Assembly (NCBI GenBank): GCA_035998445.1
Contig: DASYHQ010000008.1
Span: 186,001-250,000 of the forward strand
Direction of reading: 5' to 3'
DNA: 64,000 nt
Origin: Tepidisphaeraceae bacterium
GTDB lineage: Bacteria > Planctomycetota > Phycisphaerae > Tepidisphaerales > Tepidisphaeraceae
Below are positions 31,697 to 42,442 of the stretch, piece by piece (positions within the stretch are counted from its first letter, which is position 1; each line of letters starts with the position of its first letter). The position numbers and the translations under genes were made by a program. The notes beneath the pieces were generated by a model. It worked only from the letters and a program-made list of their open reading frames with translations, was not told where the DNA came from and did not search any database.

Positions 31697-33058
31697 ATGA
31701 AGAACAACGTCGTCGGTCATCGTGCCACGGTCGAAGCGCTGGAACAGCGTACCCTGTTCGCTGCCGCTCCCATGTTCGGCGCCGCGGTGATCGAGACCGA
31801 CACCGGCCCGGAACTGCACGTCACCGGCACCGCCAAGGCCGACAAGATCACGATTACCCAGACCGCCGATGGGTTGAAGGTGTCCAACGGCGCCAAGTTC
31901 AATCAGACCTTCGCCGGCCAGTTCAAGGCCATCCAGGTGATGGCGGGCAAGGGGAACGATGTCGTGAAGATCGACTCGTCCGTCCACGTCAACGCGAAGA
32001 TCTTCGGTGGCGCGGGCAACGACAACCTCACCGGTGGCTCGGGCAACGACAAACTCTACGGCGAGGCCGGCAACGACACGCTCAACGGTGGCAACGGTGA
32101 CGACGTCCTCGTGAGCATCGGCGGTGGCAAGGACACGCTGATCGGTGGCGCCGGTCGGGACAGCTTCTGGACCGATGCGCGCGAGACGATCCGCGACGCG
32201 TCGGCCGACGAACTGGCCAACGCCGTTCGCCGGGTCACCAGCTTCGCGCCGGTCGGCGTGCAGCAGGGCGACAAAGTGAAACTGACCAAGGTCAGCACCG
32301 AGCTTACCGGCCAAAACCTGACCGACCCCACCGTCACGACGGGCGTCACCGGTTATGCGAACTTCGCCGCCAAGCCCTTGTTCGCCAGCACCGGCCCCAG
32401 CGCCGACGACGTGGCGCAGGGCTACCTCGGCGACTGCTACTACCTGGCGACCCTCGCCTCCATCGCCGATACCGATCCTGCGGCTATCCGCGATCGCGTC
32501 GTCGAACTGGGTGACGGCACCTACGCCGTGCAGTTCGACCGCAAGGGTGTGAACGTCTTCGTCCGCGTCGATGGCGACCTGCCCATGGCCAACAACGCGC
32601 TGGCCTACGCCGACCTTGGCCGTGAACGCTCGACGTGGGTCGCGATCATGGAAAAGGCCTTCGCCTACTTCCGCACGAACGTCGCCAGCTACGGTTCCAT
32701 TGAGGGCGGCTGGATGGACGAGGCGTCGACCGCGCTCGGCATCGCGAGCCAATCGATTTTCAACGCGTCGTCCGTCGGCACCCTCATGAACGCGCTAACC
32801 GACGCCCTGGCATCGGGCAAGGCCGTCACCTTCGCGACGTTGCCGACGTGGAAGGACATCGAGTTCGTCCCCGCCCACGCCTACCAGGTCGTGTGCGTCA
32901 CGCTCGCCCCCACCGGCGACGCCACGAGCGTCACCCTCCGCAACCCCTGGGCGATTGACGGTTACGTCTCCCGGGACGGCGTGCAGGACGGCTACGTGAC
33001 CCTGTCGCCGTTGCAGGTGTACAAGTCATTCTGGGCGACGACGTTCGCTGAGGTGTAG
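31697..33058 (+). CDS. Secreted calpain-family cysteine protease with RTX repeats
   Basis: This 453-residue protein has an N-terminal LEQRTLFAA motif, the planctomycete LEPR-type leader associated with exported proteins. Then come RTX calcium-binding repeats (GGAGNDNLTGGSGNDKLYGEAGNDTLNGGNGDD, about 112-145) and a calpain-like C2 domain. The catalytic triad is visible: Cys247 in QGYLGDCYYLATLASIA, His394 in PAHAYQV and Asn416 in LRNPWAIDG. Calpains are Ca-dependent thiol proteases; the RTX block offers a calcium-folding switch outside the cell. The start at 31697 is chosen over an upstream in-frame ATG because the leader motif begins there. A 250-bp leader without genes precedes it. Confidence 0.93.
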   Translation: MKNNVVGHRATVEALEQRTLFAAAPMFGAAVIETDTGPELHVTGTAKADKITITQTADGLKVSNGAKFNQTFAGQFKAIQVMAGKGNDVVKIDSSVHVNAKIFGGAGNDNLTGGSGNDKLYGEAGNDTLNGGNGDDVLVSIGGGKDTLIGGAGRDSFWTDARETIRDASADELANAVRRVTSFAPVGVQQGDKVKLTKVSTELTGQNLTDPTVTTGVTGYANFAAKPLFASTGPSADDVAQGYLGDCYYLATLASIADTDPAAIRDRVVELGDGTYAVQFDRKGVNVFVRVDGDLPMANNALAYADLGRERSTWVAIMEKAFAYFRTNVASYGSIEGGWMDEASTALGIASQSIFNASSVGTLMNALTDALASGKAVTFATLPTWKDIEFVPAHAYQVVCVTLAPTGDATSVTLRNPWAIDGYVSRDGVQDGYVTLSPLQVYKSFWATTFAEV

Positions 33059-33206
33059 TGGTCTTAGCCCCTGTCGCTTCGGGAGAAGGCTGGGCACTGT
33101 TGACGGCCCCAATACGACTATCCCAGTTCAAAAAGCGTGTCATCCCGAGGGGAGGCTTGTCGAGGGGAGGGCTATCGGACAAAGCCCTGTCGCCTAGTGC
33201 GCACTT

Positions 33207-33309
33207 GTCACTCCGAAGGGAGCCGAAGGCGACCTGAGGGATCTCGAGCCAAGGACGGTTTATGGCCTTGGGAGATCCCTCAGGTCGCCAAGGCTCCCAT
33301 CGGGATGAC
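33207..33309. repeat. Palindromic repeat family B, copy 4, with half copies
   Basis: Arms begin GTCACTCCGAAGGGAGCC and end GGGATGAC at 33309, with GACCTGAGGGATCTC and its mirror inside. A half copy (GTCATCCCGAGGGGAGGC at 33139) and the linker AAAGCCCTGTCGCCT come first, and a partial inverted half (GGCTCCGCTCGGGATG) lies at about 33351. The 406-bp gap 33059-33464 holds only this and the promoter of the next gene. Confidence 0.9.
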
Positions 33310-33450
33310 GCGTCCCTGACCAACCAAGGATTTTTGCCCACTAGCTTTCAGGCTCCGCTCGGGATGGATAGTTCGCGCCCGTCCACCTTCCACCCTCCGC
33401 CTCCCGCGTTCCCGATCTGCGTCCATTACCCCTTTCCCGCCCCTCTCCGT

Positions 33451-33456
33451 TATAAT
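33451..33456 (+). promoter_or_regulatory. -10 hexamer TATAAT 8 nt before the glycosyltransferase start
   Basis: A consensus TATAAT is separated from the ATG at 33465 by 8 nt with no Shine-Dalgarno sequence. This is the clearest leaderless candidate in the window. Confidence 0.55.
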
Positions 33457-33464
33457 CGCGTCCG

Positions 33465-34562
33465 ATGTACGAACCGAAACGAATCCTGGTGGTTCAACCC
33501 AGTTGGGTAGGCGATGCGGTGATGGCCACGCCGACGCTGCGCGCGTTGCGCGAGCGGTTTCCCGATGCGCACATCGCGTACCTGATGAAGCGGTACGTAA
33601 AAGAGATGTACACCGGCATGCCGTGGGTCGATCAGATCGTCACCTATCGCACGGGCAAGACGAAGAAGCAGGCCGGCCGTGGCAAGTTCTTCGACATCGC
33701 CGCTCGGTTGCGCGCCGGGAAGTTTGATTTGGCGGTGCTGCTGCCCAACTCGTTCAAGAGCGCGCTGGTCTGCAAGATGGCGGGCATCGACCGCATTGTG
33801 GGTTACGAGCGCGATGGGCGGGGCTTTTTGCTGTCGGACAAACTCCTGCCGGTGAAGGACAAGGGCAAGTTCGTGCCGTCGCCCATCATTCGGTATTACA
33901 TGGGGTTAGCCCACTATTTGGGCGCGACCGGCAAGAACCTGAAGATGGAGTTGTTTGTCACGGATTCCGAGCGCCGCGAGGCCGACGACGTCTTCGCGCG
34001 CAGCGGCCTCGAGGCCGACCTGGACCGCCCGGGCTCTCGCGGTCAGGCGCCGCTCATCCTGCTGAATCCTGGCGCCCAGTACGGCGCCGCCAAGTTGTGG
34101 AAGCAGGAGTACTTCGCAGACCTGGCCGACCGGTTCATCGATGACTTGGGCGCCACGGTGCTGATCAGCGCCAGCCCCAAGGAACGGCCGATCGTCGAGG
34201 CGATCAAACAGCACATGCGGCGCGTGCCGGTGGACCTGAGCAACAAGGGGATGACGCTCGGGTCGCTGAAGGAGATCGTTCGACGCTGCGACCTGATGGT
34301 GACCAACGACACCGGCCCGCGGCACATCGCCGCCGCCATGGACATACCGGTTGTTACCGTCTTTGGCCCCACGCACCCGGAGTGGACGGAGATCTACTAC
34401 GCCAAGGAACGCCAGGTGGCCGTGAAGGTCTTCTGCGGCCCGTGCCAGCGAAAGATATGCCCGCTGGACCACCGCTGCATGACGCGCGTGACACCCTCGA
34501 TGGTCTACGACACGTCGATGGCGTTGCTCCGTGGCGGCGCCGGGGCGGGCGTGACGGTGTGA
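33465..34562 (+). CDS. Glycosyltransferase family 9 (ADP-heptose:LPS heptosyltransferase type)
   Basis: This 365-residue cytosolic GT-B enzyme begins ILVVQPSWVGDAVMATPTLRALRERFPDAHIAYL, the GT9 N-terminal pattern (kiLivr...iGD.il.tP.l..Lk...P.a.I..l). The C-terminal donor-binding half has ILLNPGAQYGAAKLWKQEYFADLADRF, DLMVTNDTGPRHIAAAMDIPVVTVFGPTHPEWTEIYY and CGPCQRKICPLDHRCM, matching WaaF/RfaF-like heptosyltransferases. The role is addition of heptose to lipid A core or a similar surface glycan. No other LPS gene is adjacent. Confidence 0.93.
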   Translation: MYEPKRILVVQPSWVGDAVMATPTLRALRERFPDAHIAYLMKRYVKEMYTGMPWVDQIVTYRTGKTKKQAGRGKFFDIAARLRAGKFDLAVLLPNSFKSALVCKMAGIDRIVGYERDGRGFLLSDKLLPVKDKGKFVPSPIIRYYMGLAHYLGATGKNLKMELFVTDSERREADDVFARSGLEADLDRPGSRGQAPLILLNPGAQYGAAKLWKQEYFADLADRFIDDLGATVLISASPKERPIVEAIKQHMRRVPVDLSNKGMTLGSLKEIVRRCDLMVTNDTGPRHIAAAMDIPVVTVFGPTHPEWTEIYYAKERQVAVKVFCGPCQRKICPLDHRCMTRVTPSMVYDTSMALLRGGAGAGVTV

Positions 34563-34603
34563 TGGAATCTATCTGCCCAGATTGGCCCGCGCGCCCGGCG
34601 TTC

Positions 34604-35158
34604 CTACCGAATCCCCTTCAATCGCTGATACAACCGCCACTCGTTCATCGCCATATATCCCCCGAAAACCACGGCAAACGCCGACACCAGCGGCAGTCCG
34701 TACGCGCGGTACGTGCTAAGCAGAAACGCCAGGTTTCCCAGCGTCGCCAGTACCGTGAAGACCATCACCGCCAGCACCGCAATCGGGTTGCGGATGAACG
34801 CGATCACCATGCCTTCCAGGATCAACGCCACCGCGAACGCGGTGACGGCCAAGTCGCGCTGGAAGAAGATGCTATCGACGTAGCGCATCGGGTTGCCCTG
34901 CGCATCGGTGACGGCACCAGGATCGCCACCGGTCAGAAAAATCAACAGGCCAGGGTTGAGGAACAGCAAGATCGCGGCGATGCCAAAGCTGATCCAGGCC
35001 TCGGCTCCGGCGGTGGTGGGAACGTCGCGGCGGTGGAAGTCGGCAACCGGTTCCACCCGACGCGGGTTGTCGGCCGGCACGGGCGCGCCCGCCGGTGGAG
35101 CCTGGTCGACCGGTGGGCGTTGATCGCCCGATAGTTTCGGAAGCTTCGACATGTCCAT
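34604..35158 (-). CDS. Hypothetical four-helix membrane protein
   Basis: The 184-residue protein has a proline-rich cytosolic N-terminus of about 45 residues (LSGDQRPPVDQAPPAGAPVPADNPRRVEP). Four hydrophobic segments follow: EAWISFGIAAILLFLNPGLLIFL, LAVTAFAVALILEGMVIAFI, PIAVLAVMVFTVLATLGNLAFLL and GLPLVSAFAVVFGGYMAM. I do not recognise a family. The start may be M1 or M3 (MDMSK). It lies tail-to-tail with the glycosyltransferase (41 bp) and head-to-head with pheS. Confidence 0.82.
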   Translation of the reverse strand: MDMSKLPKLSGDQRPPVDQAPPAGAPVPADNPRRVEPVADFHRRDVPTTAGAEAWISFGIAAILLFLNPGLLIFLTGGDPGAVTDAQGNPMRYVDSIFFQRDLAVTAFAVALILEGMVIAFIRNPIAVLAVMVFTVLATLGNLAFLLSTYRAYGLPLVSAFAVVFGGYMAMNEWRLYQRLKGIR

Positions 35159-35272
35159 GATTGGCCTCGCGCGCTTGATTCGCTGGGGTTCCCCGTGAAA
35201 ATGCCATGGTAGGGTCGGCCGGGCATTCGCGAAAGAGCCGGCCGACTCCGCTTTTCCCGCGCCAGGAGCGAT

Positions 35273-36310
35273 ATGTCCGACGTGCTTGCCGAGATCGACT
35301 CAGTCTTCACCACCGCTCATGCCGAGTTGGCCACCGTTGCCAACGCCGAGCAGCTCGAGACGTTTCGCATCAAATACCTGGGCACGAAGGGGAAGGTAAA
35401 GGACCTGATGTCCCTGCTGGGCAAGGCCGCGCCGGACCAGAAACGGGCGGTGGGCCAGCGGGTAAACGCGGGCAAGGAATCCCTGACGGCCGCGTTCGAA
35501 GAGGCCAAGGCCAAGCAGTCGGCCGGGCCGGCGACGCGGGTGGGAATCGACGTTACCGAGCCCGGAATTAAGCCCGAAATCGGGCATCGCCACGTGCTGA
35601 TGAAGACGGTGGACGAGCTCGTGGAGCTGTTCGCCCGCATGGGTTTCACCGTCGCCAGCGGGCCTGAGGTGGAGGACGAATTCCATAACTTCATCGCGCT
35701 GAACATCCCAGCCAATCACCCCGCTCGCGACCCGCTGGACAACTACTACATCCAGCCCTTCGGTACCGCGGAAGCTGCAAAAAATGCGGGTGTTTCCGCC
35801 GATCCGACCGCGGCCCTGCTGCGCACGCAGACGAGCACGGTGCAGATCCGCGTGATGGAAAACCAAGCTCCACCGATTCGGGTCGTCATTCCTGGCCGGG
35901 TCTATCGACCGGACACCCACGACGACACGCACTTGTCGATGTTCCACCAGCTGGAAGCGCTCGTGATCGACGAAAATGTGACGATGATCGACCTGAAGAG
36001 CACGATTCTCCAGTTCGTTCGCGCCTATTTCGGCCAGGACACCAAGCTCCGCCTGCGGCCCAGCTTTTTCCCATTCACCGAACCGTCGGCTGAGGTCGAC
36101 GTGTGGTTCGAAGATAAGCAGCGCTGGATCGAGCTCGGCGGCTGCGGGATGGTGCATCCCAACGTGCTGAAGGCCGTCAATATCGACCCCGAAAAGTACA
36201 GCGGCTGGGCCTTCGGCTTTGGCATCGAACGCATCGCGATGCGCAAGTACGGCATCACGAACATCCGCCAGTTCGTCGAGAACGACCTGCGTTTCCTGCG
36301 GCAGTTTTAA
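35273..36310 (+). CDS. pheS: Phenylalanine-tRNA ligase alpha subunit
   Basis: This 345-residue catalytic subunit charges tRNA-Phe. The N-terminal coiled coil is residues 1-90 (RIKYLGTKGKVKDLMSLLG). Class II motif 2 is SFFPFTEPSAEVDVWFE, and motif 3 is GWAFGFGIERIAMRKYGI near the C-terminus, which ends NDLRFLRQF as usual. AGGAG 4 nt before the ATG. pheT, which normally follows, is absent: about 1 kb of rRNA leader comes next, so the two subunits are encoded separately here. Confidence 0.97.
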   Translation: MSDVLAEIDSVFTTAHAELATVANAEQLETFRIKYLGTKGKVKDLMSLLGKAAPDQKRAVGQRVNAGKESLTAAFEEAKAKQSAGPATRVGIDVTEPGIKPEIGHRHVLMKTVDELVELFARMGFTVASGPEVEDEFHNFIALNIPANHPARDPLDNYYIQPFGTAEAAKNAGVSADPTAALLRTQTSTVQIRVMENQAPPIRVVIPGRVYRPDTHDDTHLSMFHQLEALVIDENVTMIDLKSTILQFVRAYFGQDTKLRLRPSFFPFTEPSAEVDVWFEDKQRWIELGGCGMVHPNVLKAVNIDPEKYSGWAFGFGIERIAMRKYGITNIRQFVENDLRFLRQF

Positions 36311-36662
36311 AGATCGAGCAGATACGAAACCGCAAGCGGTGAACGAGACCTACCGCTTGCAGTTTCACAGTCCCGCTGCGCTCAAATAGTTCGTGCAGGC
36401 GCGCGAACCGTTTTCAACGTGCCGCGTAATATCTCTCGGCCCGCAAGTATGGGACGCGAGAGAGTGGCTTGGCTAAGACCCGATAAACCGCCCGTCCCGT
36501 TCAATAACTTGCGACCGTAAAATTCTTCGCGAAGCGCTGTTGCAATCCATCGGACGGCCGTTATTATCCCGCCTCACCAATCGGAAACGAGTTGGTGACG
36601 CGACGCGAGCGAATCGGAAACGAAACGCGAACGACGCGAAGAAAAAAAGTTTGTCGCAGGCC

Positions 36663-36690
36663 TTGACGCGACGAGAAAAGAAAGTAAGAT
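36663..36690 (+). promoter_or_regulatory. Probable rRNA promoter
   Basis: TTGACG (36663-36668) and TAAGAT (36685-36690) are spaced by 16 nt within an A-rich stretch. This is the best sigma70-type match in the 1-kb region upstream of the 23S gene and would give a leader of about 660 nt. Confidence 0.65.
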
Positions 36691-36988
36691 TCACCTCCCA
36701 ATCGCGACTGACGCGAACGGACGTGAAGACGACAGCAAGAGGCAACAGCAGTTTGAGCAACCGCAAGACTGTAACTCTCCGCAGTATCTCGAAGTGACCC
36801 CCTGACACAATCAGAGGTCACCAAGAGGTGGCTGAACCGACGGCAGGCGATAAAGCTGCCACGGGTGCCTGTCGCTGTCGAACTTGAGTAAGCATGCCGT
36901 TGCGACGGTGTCCTTATCCGTGTTCGACGGAGTAAATCGACTGAGTGAACCGATTGAGAAATCGATCGTATTACTAAGCCGAGTTAAA

Positions 36989-37000
36989 TGATCTTTGACA
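36989..37000 (+). promoter_or_regulatory. boxA-like antitermination element
   Basis: TGATCTTTGACA resembles boxA elements of rRNA leaders and 16S-23S spacers. It is followed directly by AGTGAATACGAGGTTCG (37001-37017), which is complementary to CGAACCTCGTAATTCACT downstream of the 23S gene (40369-40386) apart from one bulge. Confidence 0.6.
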
Positions 37001-37341
37001 AGTGAATACGAGGTTCGAGTTGATTTCTTCAGAATCAACTAGAACTCCGCGACGTCCGGCCCCATTTTGATGGTCTTTCCGATGCCGGACGTCGTCGAGC
37101 ACCTTTTTGGCGATTAGGGTGTGAAATACACACCCGCAAATGAGTCACTTCGCAAGTGACTGTTTGGATGACCATAGTCGATTGTTTGTTCCGTTACTGG
37201 CACGCCCGCCAGTGTTAGGACCGAGAGTTAGTTCCTCTCCGGTGCGACCTGTTCCTCTCTTCGTGCACGTTTGACGGAGCTTGGACTGGAAGCTGAAGGG
37301 CTGGTATCCGAGTAATTCGGAGCGGTTTCAATCTTAACGTG

Positions 37342-37359
37342 ACGGTGATCGATAAATTT

Positions 37360-37367
<8 letters not shown>
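37342..37367 (+). other. 5' arm of the 23S rRNA processing stem
   Basis: ACGGTGATCGATAAA...GGTCAAGT (26 nt) pairs with 40220-40245 with only two mismatched positions in the middle. The pair brackets the mature 23S ends, as expected for an RNase III stem. Confidence 0.85.
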
Positions 37368-40219
<2,852 letters not shown>

Positions 40220-40229
<10 letters not shown>

Positions 40230-40245
40230 TTTTATCGATCACCGT
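40220..40245 (+). other. 3' arm of the 23S rRNA processing stem
   Basis: ACTTGACCATTTTTATCGAT...ACCGT is complementary to 37342-37367. A second, outer complementary arm lies at 40369-40386. Confidence 0.85.
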
Positions 40246-40428
40246 TCGACGTGATCCTGTTCCGTAACACGAACAGGAACCCACTCGAATGGCTCGATGG
40301 TCATCAATCTCAAAAAGCGTGTTCGACAAGCGGAGCACGTCATTTCTGAGCAATCAGGATGAAACGTTCGAACCTCGTAATTCACTAATAAAGTGGCTTG
40401 GCCAGCCTTAAACGGTTGGCCAAGTCTT

Positions 40429-40539
40429 CGTTGGTGGCTATATCCTCAGGGTCACACCCGTTCCCATTCCGAACACGGTCGTTAAGCCTGCGGAGCCGAT
40501 GATACTGCTTCAGCGGGAAAGTAGGTCACTGCCAGCGTT
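40429..40539 (+). rRNA. rrf: 5S ribosomal RNA
   Basis: The sequence has the conserved 5S core: GGTGGCTATATCCTCAGGGTCACACCCGTTCCCATTCCGAACACGGTCGTTAAGCCTGCGGAGCCGATGATACTGC...CGGGAAAGTAGGTCACTGCC. The 5' and 3' ends (GTTGGTGGC / CACTGCCAGC) pair through a helix I with G-U pairs. It lies 200 bp after the 23S gene and just before a strong terminator. The ends are accurate to a few bases. Confidence 0.95.
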
Positions 40540-40544
40540 TATTC

Positions 40545-40583
40545 AAAAGCCCCCGGCACTCAAAAGGTGTCGGGGGCTTTTTT
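40545..40583 (+). terminator. Terminator of the 23S-5S unit
   Basis: GCCCCCGGCAC and GTGTCGGGGGC form a strong stem (one G-U pair) with a 7-nt loop, followed by TTTTTTT. It comes directly after the 5S gene. Confidence 0.93.
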
Positions 40584-40709
40584 GCGTACATTGGTTTTAT
40601 AGTCTGGCGCCGCCCCCCCACTACTCGCGGACCCTCCCTCCACAAGCCGTCTTGTTCTATTTTTGTCGTAGAGCCTTTTCCTTTATTCGTGGCGGGCGCA
40701 GGACACGTT

Positions 40710-40809
40710 GTCATCCCGATGGCAGCCTTGGCGACCTGAGGGATCTCGACGTGACAATCGTTTATCCGCACACCGATCCCTCAGGTCGCTACCGCTCCGT
40801 TCGGGATGA
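40710..40809. repeat. Palindromic repeat family B, copy 5
   Basis: Arms start GTCATCCCGATGGCAGCC and end TCGGGATGAT, with GACCTGAGGGATC and its mirror inside. It fills most of the gap between the rRNA terminator and yjbQ. Confidence 0.9.
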
Positions 40810-40910
40810 TAATGCCTTGACCGCTACGATTGAAGTGAGAGTGCTCTAAAGCGGCGAGTCCGGTGGAGCGGGCGTGCTCTTTGCACGGTCCTTGCCTGGG
40901 CTATTTGTTC

Positions 40911-41324
40911 CTAATTCATGTGCTGGAAGAAGCGCACGATCACTTCCCTCGTGCGCGGGCCGTCGAATTCGCACAGGTAGATCCCCTGCCATTGGCCGAG
41001 CACGAGCTGGCCGCGTTCGACCAGGACCTGCACGCTGTTGCCGACCAGCGCTGTCTTCACGTGGCTGTCGCTGTTCCCTTCATTATGTCGGTAGTACGGC
41101 TCCTGCTTGGGAATCAGCGTCTCAAGCTTCTTCAGTAGGTCGTGTTGAACGTCTGGGTCGGCGTTCTCCTGGATGGTGATGCCGGCCGTCGTGTGGGGGA
41201 CGTAGACGAAGGCGATGCCATCGCCCTGCTGCTGCCGCACAATTTCGGCGACGCGGTCGGTGATGTCGACCATCTGGCTGCGCTGTTGGGTGCGGACGCG
41301 TTCGGTTGTGCTGTGAGATGCCAT
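40911..41324 (-). CDS. YjbQ/UPF0047 family protein (secondary thiamine-phosphate synthase type)
   Basis: The 137-residue protein contains DITDRVAEIVRQQQGDGIAFVYVPHTTAGITIQENADPDVQHDLLKKLETLIP, then HNEGNSDSHVKTALVGNSVQVLVERGQLVLGQWQGIYLCEFDGPRTREV. Both are hallmarks of UPF0047/YjbQ, including the HTTA and N..ds..Hi motifs with conserved metal-type His residues. Family members show weak thiamine-phosphate synthase activity; the true role is unclear. AAGGAG precedes the ATG by 5 nt. It is monocistronic on the minus strand, flanked by repeats of family B and family A. Confidence 0.95.
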   Translation of the reverse strand: MASHSTTERVRTQQRSQMVDITDRVAEIVRQQQGDGIAFVYVPHTTAGITIQENADPDVQHDLLKKLETLIPKQEPYYRHNEGNSDSHVKTALVGNSVQVLVERGQLVLGQWQGIYLCEFDGPRTREVIVRFFQHMN

Positions 41325-41404
41325 AGGGGACTCCTTGGCACATCCTACGACCGGTTGGCGATTGGGTCAGCTTGGAAGTTGGGGATGAACCCCGCGCGAT
41401 GTCC

Positions 41405-41485
41405 GCATCCTGAGGTACTCCGAAGGATCTCCCCCCATATTCGTACGTAGGACGGAAGAGATCCTTCGGAGCACCTCAGGATGAC
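41405..41485. repeat. Palindromic repeat family A, copy 2
   Basis: Arms GCATCCTGAGGTACTCCGAA... and the mirror with GGAGCACCTCAGGATGAC carry one mismatch. The rest of the gap to 41682 shows no gene or repeat that I can recognise. Confidence 0.93.
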
Positions 41486-41682
41486 GATTCAGAGTTGGGA
41501 CGCGTGCGTTGATATATGCGCAACTCGCCCAAGCCGCCCGGAGGTCTTTGGCGCACGAGGTTTGAAGAGGCCTACCAAGACAAGCGACCCCGGGAGTTGG
41601 TTTGCTCCCGCGGCCGTGCTGGTTCCGCCAAGCCGCAAGTGGGTGCTCGCGGTGCTTGTAATGATGAAGTGATCCGTCGCGT

Positions 41683-42123
41683 CTAGGGCAGCGTGATCGT
41701 CTGGCCGGCCTTCAGCGAAGTGGGAGATAGTCCCGGATTGGCGCTGGCGATGCGGGTCCAGTGCTTGCCGTCGCCGTAGGTGTTGCGGGCGATGGCGTAG
41801 AGGGTGTCGCCGCTCTTCACCTGGTACTGGTTGCCGGCGGCCGGCTTGGCGGCGGGCGTTGCGGGGGTAAGGGTCGTCGGCGTGATGGAAGCGGCGGTGG
41901 CGTAGGTCGGGGTGGCGCTAACGGGCTTGGCGTAGACGATCGCGTCGCTCGGCGCCGGGTCGGCGGCAACGCCGCTGGCGACCGCGGGCTTGGCGGCGTG
42001 GCGGACGGGCTTCACGTCCAGCACACTCGGGTTCACCTCGGCGGTCTTCGCCTTGCCGTTTTCGCAGCCGATTAAACTCCCGATCATCACGGCCGCGAGC
42101 AAGGCGAACATCGACTTCAACAT
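41683..42123 (-). CDS. LysM-domain lipoprotein
   Basis: This 146-residue protein begins MLKSMFALLAAVMIGSLIGCENGK, a lipoprotein signal with lipobox SLIGC. A proline/alanine/threonine-rich linker of about 75 residues follows, then a single C-terminal LysM domain (YQVKSGDTLYAIARNTYGDGKHWTRIASANPGLSPTSLKAGQTITLP). LysM binds peptidoglycan, so the protein probably tethers a membrane to the cell wall. No catalytic domain is attached. GGAG lies upstream of the ATG at 42123. The LysM domain ends at the last residue, as in many planctomycete LysM proteins. Confidence 0.93.
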   Translation of the reverse strand: MLKSMFALLAAVMIGSLIGCENGKAKTAEVNPSVLDVKPVRHAAKPAVASGVAADPAPSDAIVYAKPVSATPTYATAASITPTTLTPATPAAKPAAGNQYQVKSGDTLYAIARNTYGDGKHWTRIASANPGLSPTSLKAGQTITLP

Positions 42124-42239
42124 GGCGTCTCCGATTCCTGCAGTTGTGAATGCCGCCCGTTCGTCATCTTGACGGTGGCGGTGATGCAGGACTTATCGGA
42201 GCAGATTCAACATGAACGTGAGAAATGGCGGCGGCATGG

Positions 42240-42377
42240 CCGTGGCATGGGCGTCTCGCCCGTGCCTGTGGACTCATCAATTGTTTTTATTTGTGGCAGC
42301 CGGCTTCGATCGAACGGGCTGCCGCAAATGGGATCTTCACGCCCATTGCACGCATGGGCGGGACGCCCCTGCCACGG
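42240..42377. repeat. Palindromic repeat family D, copy 1
   Basis: Arms CCGTGGCATGGGCGTCTCGC and the mirror ending GCCACGG have several mismatches in this copy. The inside contains a second hairpin (GTGGCAGCCGG...CGGGCTGCCGC). It lies between the LysM and amine oxidase genes. Confidence 0.88.
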
Positions 42378-42442
42378 TATGGGGAAAGCCCCTCCCCCGC
42401 TGTTGCGCGTGGGAGGGGCTCAAGCGTGACTTGATCGTTACT

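Larger units (their letters stand above)
36311..37359 (+). other. rRNA promoter and leader region, no gene
   Basis: This 1050-bp AT-richer stretch holds no protein gene, no tRNA and no 16S rRNA that I can recognise. It contains a promoter (36663-36690), a boxA-like element (36989-37000) and a strong hairpin GACGTCCGGC/GCCGGACGTC (37051-37093). Smaller inverted repeats are GTTGATT/AATCAAC near 37020-37040 and AGTCACTT/AAGTGACT near 37143-37162. It also holds the 5' arms of the 23S processing stems. Confidence 0.75.

Noticed and set aside
36311-37359. A 16S rRNA or tRNA gene upstream of the 23S gene
   Set aside because: No conserved 16S segment (such as the 530 loop or the anti-Shine-Dalgarno end) and no T-loop/anticodon-like pattern is found in this stretch.
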